Source: Chryseobacterium sp. POL2 | GTDB taxonomy: Bacteria; Bacteroidota; Bacteroidia; Flavobacteriales; Weeksellaceae | Reading direction: 5' to 3' | Length of the DNA stretch: 64,000 nt | Assembly (NCBI RefSeq): GCF_011058315.1 | Contig: NZ_CP049298.1 | Span: forward strand, 1,116,001 to 1,180,000 | Part shown: piece by piece, positions 52,838 to 61,788 of the stretch | Layout: the number at the start of each line of letters is the position of its first letter | How positions within the stretch are numbered: the first letter of the stretch is position 1 | Made by a program: the position numbers and the translations under genes | The notes under the pieces: model-generated | The model's input: only the letters and a program-made list of their open reading frames with translations | What the model was told of the DNA's origin: nothing | Databases searched by the model: none

Positions 52838-54895
52838 TTACCAGATTCTGATTCTTTCTTCTGGTTTTTTATAATGTTTGTCTCCTTCTTTAACATCAAA
52901 AGCTTTGTAGAATGCATCCGTGTTAACCAATGGACCAAAACTTCTGAAATAACCTGGCGAATGTGGATCGGTTTTCACTTGATTCACCATATATTTTTCA
53001 CTCGATAAAGTTCTCCAAACGGTTGCCCAGCTTAAGAAAAATCTTTGATTTTGTGTGTAACCACTGATGCTACCAGGATTCCCTTTATCTTTAAGATACA
53101 TTTGAAGCGCATCAAAAGCGATGTTAATACCACCTAAATCTGCAATATTTTCACCATTGGTAAATGTTCCGTTAACGAAAGTTCCTTTAACAGGTTCGTA
53201 CTTATCAAACTGACTTGCTAAAGCTTTTGTTGCTTTTTCGAAGTTGGCTTTATCTTCTGGTGTCCACCAATCGACAAGATTACCATCTGCATCGAACTGC
53301 GCACCTGAGTCGTCAAAACCATGTGTCATCTCGTGTCCGATAACAGCGCCAATTCCTCCAAAATTAACGGCGGCATCAGCTTCTGGATTGAAGAAAGGCG
53401 GTTGAAGAATTGCCGCTGGGAAAACGATTTCGTTATTCAATGGATTGTAATAGGCATTCACCATTTGAGGTGTCATCCCCCACTCCGACTTGTCCACAGC
53501 TTTACCAATTTTGTCAAGATCTCTTTGATATTGCCATTCGGTTACATTTTGCAAATTGCTGTACAATGTTCCACCTTTCGCTCCAGAAGTGATATCCAAT
53601 TTAGAATAATCTTTCCACTTGTCTGGATAAGCCACTTTAACTGTGAATTTGTTTAATTTTTCTAAAGCTTTTACTTTGGTTGTAGATGACATCCAGTTAA
53701 GATCGTTGATGTGTACTGCAAAACTTTTTTTAAGATAATCGATAAGCTCTACCATCTGTGCTTTTGCAGAAGCAGGGAAATATTTATCAACATACAATTT
53801 ACCAAAAGCTTCTCCTAAAACACCATTGATTAACTGATAACCTCTTTTATTAAGCGCTCTTTGCTCTTGTTGACCACTTAGATATTTTCCATAAAATGCA
53901 AAACGTTTATCATCCAAAGCTTTAGTTAAATAACTTGCACTGCCATTAATCATGTGGAATTTAAGATAATCTTTAATTAATGGTAGATCTTTGCTGTTAA
54001 AAAGCTTGTCAAAATTTTTGTAATAGCCTATCTCACCGATAATCACTTTATCAGTATTAACGCCTACGCTTTTAAGATAAGCCGCTAGGTCAACATTTTT
54101 TACCAAAGCTTTCAGCTCAGCCATTGTTTTCGGGTTATACTGTAAAGTCGCGTCACGTACTTGCTCGTTTGTTAAATAAGTATTTGCGATTTTCTTTTCG
54201 AATTCAACAATACTTTTGGCAGTAACCGTAGAGTTTTTATAACCCAAAACATCTAGCATCGACGCCACATACTTTTGATATTCTGCTAAAGTTTCAGTAT
54301 TTTTTTCGTTGACTTTTTGGTAATAATCTCTTCCCAAACCTAAAGAAGCATCACCTAAATAAACGGCATTCATTTTAGAATCTTTAAGATCCGCATCTAC
54401 GCCCCAGCCGTAAAGTGTATTTTCGCCATCTTTGGTCACAGAAATCAAATAGGCTTGCAGATCTGCCATAGTTTTAATAGCGTCAATTTTGTTAAGGTTA
54501 GCTTGGATAGGTTTTATCCCGTCAGCATTACGCTTATCCATATCCATATACGTAGCATATAAATCTTGGATTTTTTTGCCTTCAGTTCCATCATTGAATT
54601 TATCTTTCAACAATGAATTAAGAATCGTCATGGAATTGTTATCTGTATCTTCGGCAAGTTTATTAAAACTTCCCCAAGTTGGCTTGTCAGCAGGGATTTT
54701 TGCAGTTTTCATCCAAGTTCCACTCACATAATTGTAGAAGTCATCTTGTGGGCGGACAGACTTATCCATAAGGCTAATGTCGAGACCTTTATCTTGATTA
54801 TGATTAACTGCTGCTGGTTTTTGAGCCTGTGCGTGCATTGTGTTTACCGCACCCATACCAACCAATAAAAATAGTGAAAATGTAAGTTTTTTCAT
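52838..54895 (-). CDS. M13 family zinc metallopeptidase (PepO/neprilysin-like), exported
   Basis: A 685-residue secreted enzyme with a signal peptide (cleavage near MHAQA). Zinc site HEMTHGFDD near residue 531 and the downstream ENIADLGG with the third ligand, plus the neprilysin signature NAYYNPLNNEIVFPAAILQPPFF. M13 enzymes cleave peptides of up to about 40 residues in the periplasm or outside. The C-terminal RIRIW is typical. It is monocistronic with its own terminator. Confidence 0.94.
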   Translation of the reverse strand: MKKLTFSLFLLVGMGAVNTMHAQAQKPAAVNHNQDKGLDISLMDKSVRPQDDFYNYVSGTWMKTAKIPADKPTWGSFNKLAEDTDNNSMTILNSLLKDKFNDGTEGKKIQDLYATYMDMDKRNADGIKPIQANLNKIDAIKTMADLQAYLISVTKDGENTLYGWGVDADLKDSKMNAVYLGDASLGLGRDYYQKVNEKNTETLAEYQKYVASMLDVLGYKNSTVTAKSIVEFEKKIANTYLTNEQVRDATLQYNPKTMAELKALVKNVDLAAYLKSVGVNTDKVIIGEIGYYKNFDKLFNSKDLPLIKDYLKFHMINGSASYLTKALDDKRFAFYGKYLSGQQEQRALNKRGYQLINGVLGEAFGKLYVDKYFPASAKAQMVELIDYLKKSFAVHINDLNWMSSTTKVKALEKLNKFTVKVAYPDKWKDYSKLDITSGAKGGTLYSNLQNVTEWQYQRDLDKIGKAVDKSEWGMTPQMVNAYYNPLNNEIVFPAAILQPPFFNPEADAAVNFGGIGAVIGHEMTHGFDDSGAQFDADGNLVDWWTPEDKANFEKATKALASQFDKYEPVKGTFVNGTFTNGENIADLGGINIAFDALQMYLKDKGNPGSISGYTQNQRFFLSWATVWRTLSSEKYMVNQVKTDPHSPGYFRSFGPLVNTDAFYKAFDVKEGDKHYKKPEERIRIW

Positions 54896-54984
54896 TTTTA
54901 AAATATTTAAAAAATCAGTCGATAGAAATAGAAGTATGTTACATCTAGCACAAAAAAATTAGATTAAATTTTAACACAAAAAAA

Positions 54985-55009
54985 AACGCTTCTCCAGGTG
55001 AAAAAGCGA
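54985..55009 (-). terminator. Terminator of the superoxide dismutase gene
   Basis: Short stem CGCTT with AAGCG around a loop, followed on the minus strand by a nine-T run. Confidence 0.6.
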
Positions 55010-55035
55010 GTTGTATATTTTTAAACATTAAATAG

Positions 55036-55704
55036 TTATTTGATTGCCATGTCGTAACGTTTTGAGATTTCGTCCCAATTAACAACTTCCCAAAGTGATT
55101 TTAAATAATCAGCACGCTTATTTTGGTATTTTAAATAATAAGCATGTTCCCAAACATCGATACCGAAAATAGGCGTTCCTTTTGTTTCTGCAACATCCAT
55201 CAACGGATTATCCTGATTGGCTGTAGAGGTAATCGCTAGTTTTTTGTCTGCCGTTACAATTAACCAAGCCCAACCCGAACCGAATCTATCCGCGCCTGCT
55301 TTGGCTATTTTTTCTTTGAAAGCATCCATACTTCCAAAGTTGTCAATAATGGCTTTCGATAGCTTTGCGGAAGCTTTGGTGTCTTTTTTAGGCGTTAAAA
55401 CCGTCCAAAATAGCTCGTGGTTATAATGTCCACCAGCGTTATTACGAACAGCTGGCGATTCTTTAGAAATATGAGAAAGAATTGTAAACAAACTTTCTTT
55501 TTCCATAGGTGTTCCTGCGATGGCTTTATTCAAATTCGCGGTATATCCTGCAGCATGTTTGGAGTAATGAATTTCCATAGTTTGCGCATCTACAGCCGAT
55601 TCTAAAGCATTGTAAGCATAAGGAAGTGGTGATTGTTTAAACTGTGCAGACATAAAAACTGCGGCTACTAGAAAAGAAACTGTGGCTATTTTCAAAACTT
55701 TCAT
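55036..55704 (-). CDS. Iron/manganese superoxide dismutase with signal peptide
   Basis: A 222-residue Fe/Mn-type superoxide dismutase. Metal ligands are readable: His in MEIHYSKHAAGY, His in AGGHYNHELFW, and Asp and His in GIDVWEHAYYLKYQNKR. Unlike the usual cytoplasmic enzyme it begins with a Sec-type signal (VLKIATVSFLVAAVFMSAQ), so it is predicted to be periplasmic or secreted. The GGHYNHELFWTVLTPK stretch is the second helix of the fold. Metal preference cannot be determined by eye. Monocistronic. Confidence 0.92.
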   Translation of the reverse strand: MKVLKIATVSFLVAAVFMSAQFKQSPLPYAYNALESAVDAQTMEIHYSKHAAGYTANLNKAIAGTPMEKESLFTILSHISKESPAVRNNAGGHYNHELFWTVLTPKKDTKASAKLSKAIIDNFGSMDAFKEKIAKAGADRFGSGWAWLIVTADKKLAITSTANQDNPLMDVAETKGTPIFGIDVWEHAYYLKYQNKRADYLKSLWEVVNWDEISKRYDMAIK

Positions 55705-55793
55705 TGTATTTATTTTTTTGAATTAAACATTTTAGTTTTATAAAAATAGTCTATTTGTGGGCATTTACAGACATTCTTAACATTAATTAACGA

Positions 55794-56465
55794 TTAACGA
55801 AGTAGTTTTTTGATATCTTCAATAAGAATCTCTCGGTCGGGATGGTATTTCCCCACCAAACTGGCTTTGGTTCCTGCTTCATCCTCATAATTCAAACCTG
55901 AATAATACAAAATAGGCATGCCGTCTTTTCCAAAACGACAACGGATGTTACCGTCTTTATCTACTAACGCAATTTCGCCGCTATGATTAAGGCTTTCGGC
56001 TTTGTCTTTTTGGTCACCAACATAAATATCAAACTTCTTGGCAATTTCACCGATGTAAGTTCTATCACCTGTCAAAAAATGCCAATTTGGGGATTTAGCA
56101 CCTATTTTGCGCGCATGATTTTTCAAAGTTTCGGGTGTATCATTTTCGGGATCTATGCTTATGGAAATGATTCCAAAATTAGGATCGTTAATTTGATCTT
56201 CGATATAACGCATATTAGAATTCATCACAGGACAAATTGTAGGGCATTTACTAAAGAAAAACTCCACGAGATAGACTTTCCCGAGCATTTCCTTGTCGGT
56301 AATTGTTTGGTTATTTTGATCTTTTAAAGAAAATTCGGGAACCTTCATCACCGTAAAAAGTGAGGCGTTCATATAAGATTTCACACCAAAAATTAAAGCT
56401 GCAATTAACACGAGAACTCCAACGGAAATCCACCACTTCATTCTTTTTGTGGATTGATCTTGCAT
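55794..56465 (-). CDS. SCO1/SenC family copper chaperone
   Basis: A 223-residue thioredoxin-fold protein anchored by one N-terminal membrane segment (WWISVGVLVLIAALIFG). The Cu-binding CPTIC motif lies in FFFSKCPTICPVMNSN, and the third ligand His is in LNHSGEIALVD. SCO proteins deliver copper to the CuA centre of cytochrome c oxidase. No oxidase gene is close. Directly upstream is an open fragment (56470-56616) and then an accessory lipoprotein block. Confidence 0.92.
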   Translation of the reverse strand: MQDQSTKRMKWWISVGVLVLIAALIFGVKSYMNASLFTVMKVPEFSLKDQNNQTITDKEMLGKVYLVEFFFSKCPTICPVMNSNMRYIEDQINDPNFGIISISIDPENDTPETLKNHARKIGAKSPNWHFLTGDRTYIGEIAKKFDIYVGDQKDKAESLNHSGEIALVDKDGNIRCRFGKDGMPILYYSGLNYEDEAGTKASLVGKYHPDREILIEDIKKLLR

Positions 56466-56469
56466 TAAT

Positions 56470-56616
56470 TTATTTTAAAGTTTTCAGGAAAAAGCTGTAT
56501 CGGTTGAATACTAAGCTTTTATAAAGATTATCAAAAAAGTCAGGTAACGATTTGGTAACGGTGCTTATTGCTTTGCTTTTCAACGTGTTTCCGTTAGCTC
56601 GTAGCAAATATACAAA
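56470..56616 (-). other. Open 48-codon frame, possible remnant of a mobile-element end
   Basis: A continuous frame on the minus strand, running up to the SCO gene start (stop codon at 56470-56472, then ATTA and the ATG). It lacks a good start codon. It encodes a basic peptide with TVTKSLPDFFDNLYKSL and ends SFFLKTLK. The composition looks protein-like. I recall similar strings beside integrases in Bacteroidota, but I cannot confirm a family. It marks the edge between core genes and the lipoprotein block. Confidence 0.3.
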
Positions 56617-56668
56617 TTATATAATAAAAGAATAACAGCATAAGAACATACCTCATAGATTATGAGAT

Positions 56669-57214
56669 TCAATGTTTGCCGATTACATCTGCTATCTTGT
56701 AACCATCACCTAAATGTACAACTAGTATTTTACTTGGATATTTTGACTGAAATGTTTCGTCTTTTAAGATAACATCAAACAAAAATCCTTTTTCTGTCGT
56801 AGAAATAAGGTCACATTTTTCGAATTCTATTTTATCCCAGTCTTGCCCGGAAATCAGAAAACCTGTGCCTATACCTGCTTTGGATGTGTCGAATTTATTT
56901 TTCCATTTTTCGTGAAACTGTGTTTCGGTCAGGCTTCCATCTATCTCCAAATCTACATTGGTAGCATCGGTTTTATACTCATAATAGTCAGCTGTTGTCA
57001 TTTTTTGCATAAAGCTATCAAGCGAGCCGAGTTCTTCTGTCGCAAAATAGTTAGTGATATTTTTCACAAGCCATTCTCGGGCTTCATTTGCAATATCATC
57101 ATTTTGTGTTGTAGTTTCTGTGTCGGCGACTTCTACTTTTGTATTGCTTTTTTGCTGTTCTGTACAGGCAAAAATTAAAAATAAGAGACCTGCTGCTACT
57201 GTTTTTCTTACCAT
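56669..57214 (-). CDS. Lipoprotein of unknown function
   Basis: A 181-residue lipoprotein. Start is placed at MVRKTVAAGLLFLIFACTE, with lipobox IFAC; upstream in-frame codons would overlap the preceding gene by 30 bp. The mature part begins with an acidic/threonine-rich linker and then a compact domain (ANEAREWLVKNITNYF, YPSKILVVHLGDGYKIADVI) of the DUF3828-like kind (tentative). It lies 2 bp after the next upstream gene, in a co-directional series of ten exported proteins. Confidence 0.72.
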   Translation of the reverse strand: MVRKTVAAGLLFLIFACTEQQKSNTKVEVADTETTTQNDDIANEAREWLVKNITNYFATEELGSLDSFMQKMTTADYYEYKTDATNVDLEIDGSLTETQFHEKWKNKFDTSKAGIGTGFLISGQDWDKIEFEKCDLISTTEKGFLFDVILKDETFQSKYPSKILVVHLGDGYKIADVIGKH

Positions 57215-57216
57215 AT

Positions 57217-57912
57217 TTATTTTTCTAAATGTGCTAAGGAGATCCATGCTCTATTATTGATTCTATTCCCTTCTTTATCGGTCTCAAATAAATTAAAGTA
57301 TCCTCTATCTGAAGCCACGAGCAACCAATAACCTTCATTGTATGTAAACAACCAGGCATTGGCCGGTATATTTTCGGTAGGCTCATTACTACCGCTATAT
57401 GAACTGTAATGTACCAATTTTTTTGGAATGATTTTGTAGGTTTTTGTTACTTTTCCTTTATCAAGAAGTTGCAAACCGTCTTTAAATGAAAAATAAAAAG
57501 ATTGATGGTCTGCAAATTTGAATGGCGAAACAACATTGTAGCTGTTGATATATTCAAATTTTTGTTTTGTTTGCGACAAGCTTTTCATCGGGAAAATTTC
57601 TTTTTCCCACAAAGTTTCGATGATTTTATACGGTTTATAATTTTTTGGTCTGCCTGTGATACCACCCGAAGCCGAACTGTTTGCCTGATTGCAGTCTTTG
57701 TCGTAAAAACGAGCAACGTTAATTATGTCGGCACCAGGCAATGGAGCTGTTTTGAGATGATACAAGATATCGCCCTCTATTTCGGCAAGGTAAAGCCCCA
57801 GATAATCCTTGCTTTCGGCAATCTTTTTCTGAAAACAAGATGGTATTCCTTTCTCCTGTGCCATTGCATTGTTGAATGATAGTGCCGTTATTAAAAAAAA
57901 TAATGTTTTCAT
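57217..57912 (-). CDS. Exported protein of unknown function
   Basis: A 231-residue secreted protein, signal peptide cleaved near NNAMAQ. Two cysteines sit near the mature N-terminus (PSCFQKK) and in YDKDCNQAN. No family is recognised. The C-terminal part (AWLFTYNEGYWLLVASDRGYFNLFETD) is beta-rich. It lies 2 bp before the adjacent lipoprotein and 9 bp after the DUF4082-like lipoprotein, so these three are one transcript. Confidence 0.7.
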   Translation of the reverse strand: MKTLFFLITALSFNNAMAQEKGIPSCFQKKIAESKDYLGLYLAEIEGDILYHLKTAPLPGADIINVARFYDKDCNQANSSASGGITGRPKNYKPYKIIETLWEKEIFPMKSLSQTKQKFEYINSYNVVSPFKFADHQSFYFSFKDGLQLLDKGKVTKTYKIIPKKLVHYSSYSGSNEPTENIPANAWLFTYNEGYWLLVASDRGYFNLFETDKEGNRINNRAWISLAHLEK

Positions 57913-57921
57913 CCTTACTGA

Positions 57922-58527
57922 TCAGTAATTTGTCTGCTGGAATACAAAACTAACGTCACCATAAAGATAACGCAACTCCTCACCATTTTCTGGAAAAGTT
58001 GGACCTAGAATATCTCTACTAAACATATAGTTTGCACCAAGCACTGATATGTTACCCGCTTCAATCGGGTATCGAATATCAGATTGGTCTGCTTTCATCC
58101 GTTCATAATAACTTCTCGTGTTATTAGCACTGATGATATACGTTTTGGTAGGTAATATTTCTATTGGTTGAATATTTTGAGTGGCTTCAATGTTGGCTTT
58201 TACAATTGGAATGGTCACTGTTTTGATAATAGCTCTCGTTTCTGCATCCCAAATGGTAACGGGTATATTGGTTCTATCTCTTGGAATTTTCAGGGTGACA
58301 GCATTTATCGTACCCTTCACCTTTGGTTTGAATTTATATCCTATTTCGCCATATGCACCTAATTCGTAATTATTAATTAATTCATCAAAACCAGACTTTT
58401 GCAAAAAAGAAGTTAAGGGATTTTCTTGTGAAAATTCTTTGTCATTATCGCTATCATCTTTACTGCACGCTATGGATGCAAGTGTAAGAGCGAGAATAGG
58501 AAGAACTATTTTTATCAAATTTTTCAT
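57922..58527 (-). CDS. Lipoprotein with DUF4082-like domain
   Basis: A 201-residue lipoprotein, lipobox SIAC followed by SKDDSDND, a Bacteroidota-style surface-export signal (acidic residues just after the Cys). The mature domain (GEIGYKFKPKVKGTINAVTLKIPRD, VTIWDAETRAIIKTVT, KTYIISAN) matches the pattern of DUF4082, a beta-sandwich seen in cell-surface proteins. Specific ligand unknown. Confidence 0.75.
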   Translation of the reverse strand: MKNLIKIVLPILALTLASIACSKDDSDNDKEFSQENPLTSFLQKSGFDELINNYELGAYGEIGYKFKPKVKGTINAVTLKIPRDRTNIPVTIWDAETRAIIKTVTIPIVKANIEATQNIQPIEILPTKTYIISANNTRSYYERMKADQSDIRYPIEAGNISVLGANYMFSRDILGPTFPENGEELRYLYGDVSFVFQQTNY

Positions 58528-58543
58528 TTTATAAGTTTCTTGT

Positions 58544-58571
58544 AATTGACAATTGATAGTTGATAATGAAT
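58544..58571 (+). repeat. Short 7-bp tandem array (AATTGAC/AATTGAT/AGTTGAT/AATGAAT)
   Basis: Four heptamers in register in the spacer between two lipoprotein genes. The same units reappear in the longer array at 61719-61788, so they are one repeat type. Confidence 0.6.
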
Positions 58572-59089
58572 TACTTTTTCAAATGAAAAACAAGCGGACT
58601 GCTGATGTCCATTTCTACCTGTCCGTTGCTTTTCTGCGCGATGAGCTTTTGATAGACTTGCGAATCTATTGTGAGGGTCATCATATTGCCGTCAAGGGTG
58701 AATGTCATTTGCTGTTCTTCGCCCTCGGTATTGTCAAAGATAATGGTATTGCCTTTTACTTTGTAACCGCCAATTTGGTCTTTTGGTGTGTTTGGAAGGG
58801 TCAGGAAACAAATACCGTTGGTAAATTCATAGGTTCCTCCTTTCCATATTGGGTTAAAATCAATGTCCATTCCCGGATTGTTTTTGCCTGACGGGTAGAT
58901 TTTTACCGGTCCGCCAGAAACTTTTGTAATCTGCCATTTGCCGTTGATATCAGCTTCTTTAGTTGTTTCTTCAATCGTTTTGGCGATCTGTTCTGAAGGA
59001 TTATTTTCTGTGTTAGATTGTTCTGTTTTTTGGTTTTCTCCACAAGATAATAGCGATAACGCTAAACCAATGATGATATATTTCTTCAT
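58571..59089 (-). CDS. Lipocalin-like lipoprotein
   Basis: A 172-residue lipoprotein, lipobox LLSC followed by GENQK. After a Glu/Thr-rich linker it has a lipocalin-like eight-strand pattern starting INGKWQITKVSGG and ending LVFHLKK, with KVKGNTIIFDNTEG and QQMTFTLDGNMMTLT. It begins exactly at the stop of the upstream gene (one-base overlap), implying translational coupling. Ligand unknown. Confidence 0.72.
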   Translation of the reverse strand: MKKYIIIGLALSLLSCGENQKTEQSNTENNPSEQIAKTIEETTKEADINGKWQITKVSGGPVKIYPSGKNNPGMDIDFNPIWKGGTYEFTNGICFLTLPNTPKDQIGGYKVKGNTIIFDNTEGEEQQMTFTLDGNMMTLTIDSQVYQKLIAQKSNGQVEMDISSPLVFHLKK

Positions 59090-59952
59090 TATTTTATTTT
59101 TATTTTGTCTACTTTTTTGTTTTCCAAAACTTTTGGGTCTATTTTTAGTTCAGATGTCGGTTTTCTGTAGCTGAATGTCCAAGTATTAAGATACGTGCCC
59201 TCCTTGACGCTACTTTCTTTCAGGTAAGTGTATAAACCTTTTGTATTAGAAAAAGTGTATATTTTCCCATTTTCGCGAGGATCGGTGATGCTTTTCAAAG
59301 GCTGTGGCATAATACATTGTAAGAAACCACTACTGTAGAAGTCGGTGTTATAATATTCCATTGCCATATAGGTGGTTAGCGTAATTGGCTTCAACATATT
59401 TTCAATTCCGTTTTTTCCCTTGTCATAGGTAAATATAAAGGCATCGCCACCGATAAGATGCTCTGTAATTTTGTATCCATCGACTTTTAGTTTATTCGTT
59501 CGCCCTTTTTTATCTTTCCAAGTGTAAGTACCTTTGTCATAATACAGTTCAAAAGCATCCCGTTCTTGTCCACTGCGAACTATTTTAGACAATTCACCAA
59601 GTTTATTATAGGTAAAATCTGCTTTTACATAATTATTATTCTTAAAAATGACGGTGATGCTGCTTACTCTTTCATTCGACCCGAATACATATTCTTGTGT
59701 GGCATAGCTGTATTTAAAGGTATAATCACCGTTGTTTGATTTGATTTCGGTCAGCCGTCCTTCTTTGTCATAGGAATATGTAATCGTTTTGCTGGATATA
59801 GTTTTGCCATTCTCCTTTTTTACAAAGCTTACTTTATCCGGCACTTCTTTTGGGGCGTTTTTGATCGCGTCTTGTACGTTTACAATCTGCGCTGAAAGTT
59901 TGTGAAAAGCTAGCAGGCACATTGTGCTTAATATTATGATAGTTGTTTTCAT
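59089..59952 (-). CDS. Exported protein with RHS/YD-like repeats, unknown function
   Basis: A 287-residue secreted protein with a signal peptide ending near LSAQ. The mature protein has short beta repeats reminiscent of YD repeats: ITYSYDKEGRLTEIKSNNGDYTFKYSY and VKADFTYNKLGELSKIV. It ends in a basic KKVDKIKIK tail. There is no toxin or polymorphic tip. Coupled by one base to the lipocalin-like gene downstream. Confidence 0.7.
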   Translation of the reverse strand: MKTTIIILSTMCLLAFHKLSAQIVNVQDAIKNAPKEVPDKVSFVKKENGKTISSKTITYSYDKEGRLTEIKSNNGDYTFKYSYATQEYVFGSNERVSSITVIFKNNNYVKADFTYNKLGELSKIVRSGQERDAFELYYDKGTYTWKDKKGRTNKLKVDGYKITEHLIGGDAFIFTYDKGKNGIENMLKPITLTTYMAMEYYNTDFYSSGFLQCIMPQPLKSITDPRENGKIYTFSNTKGLYTYLKESSVKEGTYLNTWTFSYRKPTSELKIDPKVLENKKVDKIKIK

Positions 59953-60090
59953 TTTATGAGATTTAAATAATTTGAGATTGCCACAGGTGTACAGATATTA
60001 GTTTTTTTCTTGATTTTTTTATCATCTGTGCATCCCGAAAATTGGAACAAGTACTGTGGCTTTTTATTATTATTGTCCACTGTCAATTGA

Positions 60091-60891
60091 TTAATTATTC
60101 ACTTCATACACACCGATATCACCAACGGCTTTATAAATAAATTGATCCATGGTGTTGATTAGTAGCAAATCTTTATCTTTATGTTGGCCTTTCCAACCAT
60201 TTCCTTTGGGTATTATTACAAACAAATTTTTGTATTTTTCCGAGCCGCTATCCCCACCCAACCACATATTATTACTATCGTATTTATTGTATGACCATGT
60301 TAATTCTACATCAGTGGGTACAGTATTTTCTTTCCAACGCCATTTATTATCGTTAACCCTAAAACGGTAATATCCATTACCTGTAATATTTTTGTAAGAT
60401 GCGTTGTCGTAGATGGATAATGTACGTTTTTCCAATTGTATATATTGCGAATCAAAATATTTGCTAATAAATTGAGGACTATCTTCATTATGTCGAGATT
60501 TTATGACGACTATTTGCCCTGATGCGTCTCGTGTAAAATCATAATATCCAAAGAACATTTTCACAGCGGTAATGCCGGTACTTGCATCATAAGTTGTTTG
60601 TATTTCTCTTTGATATGTGCCGTGGGAATCCATGTTGAATATTAAAAACTGGTTTGAGCCAACAATTTTAAGTAAGTATGCGGTCATCAATATCGGCTTA
60701 TCTCCATATTCGGCAGGGGCCGATGCTTTGGGTAGATATTCTTCTATAATGACGTAGTCCGATAATTCTTCTGCCGTGATTTCCTTGGCAACTTGTTCCG
60801 GTTGCGGTGAGTCATCGTCGCTACTGCTACACGCTGTAAACAACAGCGTAAATGCGAAGATTGCGAATGTTAGTTTTGTTATATTTTTCAT
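60091..60891 (-). CDS. Surface lipoprotein, tandem paralogue 1
   Basis: A 266-residue lipoprotein, lipobox FTAC followed by SSSDDD, which fits the Bacteroidota lipoprotein export signal for surface display. The start at MKNITKLTF is preferred; an in-frame ATG 5 codons upstream (60906) is possible. Features shared with its two neighbours: KEITAEEL, ASAPAEYGDKPIL, TTYDASTGIT, GYYDFTRDASGQIVV, NGYYRFR, KWRWKEN and the PKGNGWKGQHKDKDLLL block. Function unknown; it is most similar to paralogue 3. Confidence 0.75.
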   Translation of the reverse strand: MKNITKLTFAIFAFTLLFTACSSSDDDSPQPEQVAKEITAEELSDYVIIEEYLPKASAPAEYGDKPILMTAYLLKIVGSNQFLIFNMDSHGTYQREIQTTYDASTGITAVKMFFGYYDFTRDASGQIVVIKSRHNEDSPQFISKYFDSQYIQLEKRTLSIYDNASYKNITGNGYYRFRVNDNKWRWKENTVPTDVELTWSYNKYDSNNMWLGGDSGSEKYKNLFVIIPKGNGWKGQHKDKDLLLINTMDQFIYKAVGDIGVYEVNN

Positions 60892-60912
60892 AATATTTTT
60901 TTTCAATTGATT

Positions 60913-61710
60913 TTACATTTTCTCGCACACAATAACGTCTCCAGTAGTCATTGTTTTGCCGGTATTTACTAATAGAATATCCTTGTCTTTATGCTGACCT
61001 TTCCAGCCGTTGCCTTTTGGTATGGCGATAAAAGCATTATAGAGCTGTTCTGTTCCACCGTCTTGCCCTGTCCAAACATTTCTGTGGTTCAGATAGTAAG
61101 ACCACGTTAAATCTGCATCAGTAGGTACGGCATCTTGTTTGTATCGCCAAAAATCAGTAGAGAACCGATAAAAACCTGTAAGATTTTCTACGGCTTTGTA
61201 AGTAGAATTGTCGTAAACCTGACCATCTACTTTTATCAATTGTGTGTAGCTTGATGTAAACCAATAGGTATTGGGATTGTTAGGGTCATCCTCAAAATGG
61301 AAATTACCTTTTACAACAATCTGCTCATTAGCATCTCTGGTCAATTCATAATAGCCCCATTTGGTTTTGAGTTTTGTAATGCCGGTAGTTGCATCGTATG
61401 TGATTGCCTCGTCTTGTTCCAGGTTATAGAGAACAGAAGCAAACCAGCCTTCACTAAAGGCATAAAGCTTGCCGTCATTGTTGTATTCTGCAAGGTAGGT
61501 CGCAATTAAGTATGGTTTGGTACCTAATTGATTTTGATATTCAGGCTTGGCTAAAAACTCACCTACAATCATATAATTTTGCAGTTCTTCTACCGTGATT
61601 TCTTTGGCAATCTGGTTAGGTTGCGGTGAGTCGTCGTCGCTACTGCTACACGCTGTAAACAACAGCGTAAATGCGAAGATTGCGAATGTTATTTTTATTA
61701 AATTTTTCAT
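60913..61710 (-). CDS. Surface lipoprotein, tandem paralogue 2
   Basis: A 265-residue lipoprotein (lipobox FTAC, then SSSDDD) that shares the family blocks KEITVEEL, YDATTGITKLKTKWGYYELTRDA, GFYRFSTDFWRYK and PKGNGWKGQHKDKDILLV with the flanking paralogues, but is the most divergent of the three. Its signal-peptide DNA is nearly identical to that of paralogue 1 (compare 60810-60891 with 61627-61710). The start is the ATG at 61710; upstream in-frame codons fall in the repeat array. Confidence 0.75.
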   Translation of the reverse strand: MKNLIKITFAIFAFTLLFTACSSSDDDSPQPNQIAKEITVEELQNYMIVGEFLAKPEYQNQLGTKPYLIATYLAEYNNDGKLYAFSEGWFASVLYNLEQDEAITYDATTGITKLKTKWGYYELTRDANEQIVVKGNFHFEDDPNNPNTYWFTSSYTQLIKVDGQVYDNSTYKAVENLTGFYRFSTDFWRYKQDAVPTDADLTWSYYLNHRNVWTGQDGGTEQLYNAFIAIPKGNGWKGQHKDKDILLVNTGKTMTTGDVIVCEKM

Positions 61711-61718
61711 ATTTCTTG

Positions 61719-61788
61719 AATTGATAGTTGATAATTGACAGTTGACAATGAATTGTCCATTCTCCATTGTCCACTCTCCATTTTTAAT
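61719..61788 (+). repeat. Degenerate 7-bp tandem array (ten units)
   Basis: Heptamers in register: AATTGAT, AGTTGAT, AATTGAC, AGTTGAC, AATGAAT, TGTCCAT, TCTCCAT, TGTCCAC, TCTCCAT and TTTTAAT, running between paralogues 2 and 3. A shift from AATTGAC-type to TGTCCAT-type units occurs in the middle. Fragments of the same units appear in other spacers of this block (about 60075-60105). Confidence 0.75.

Noticed and set aside
59089-59952. RHS-type polymorphic toxin
   Set aside because: Only a few degenerate YD-like repeats, no DPxG-type core, no C-terminal toxin domain and no immunity gene.
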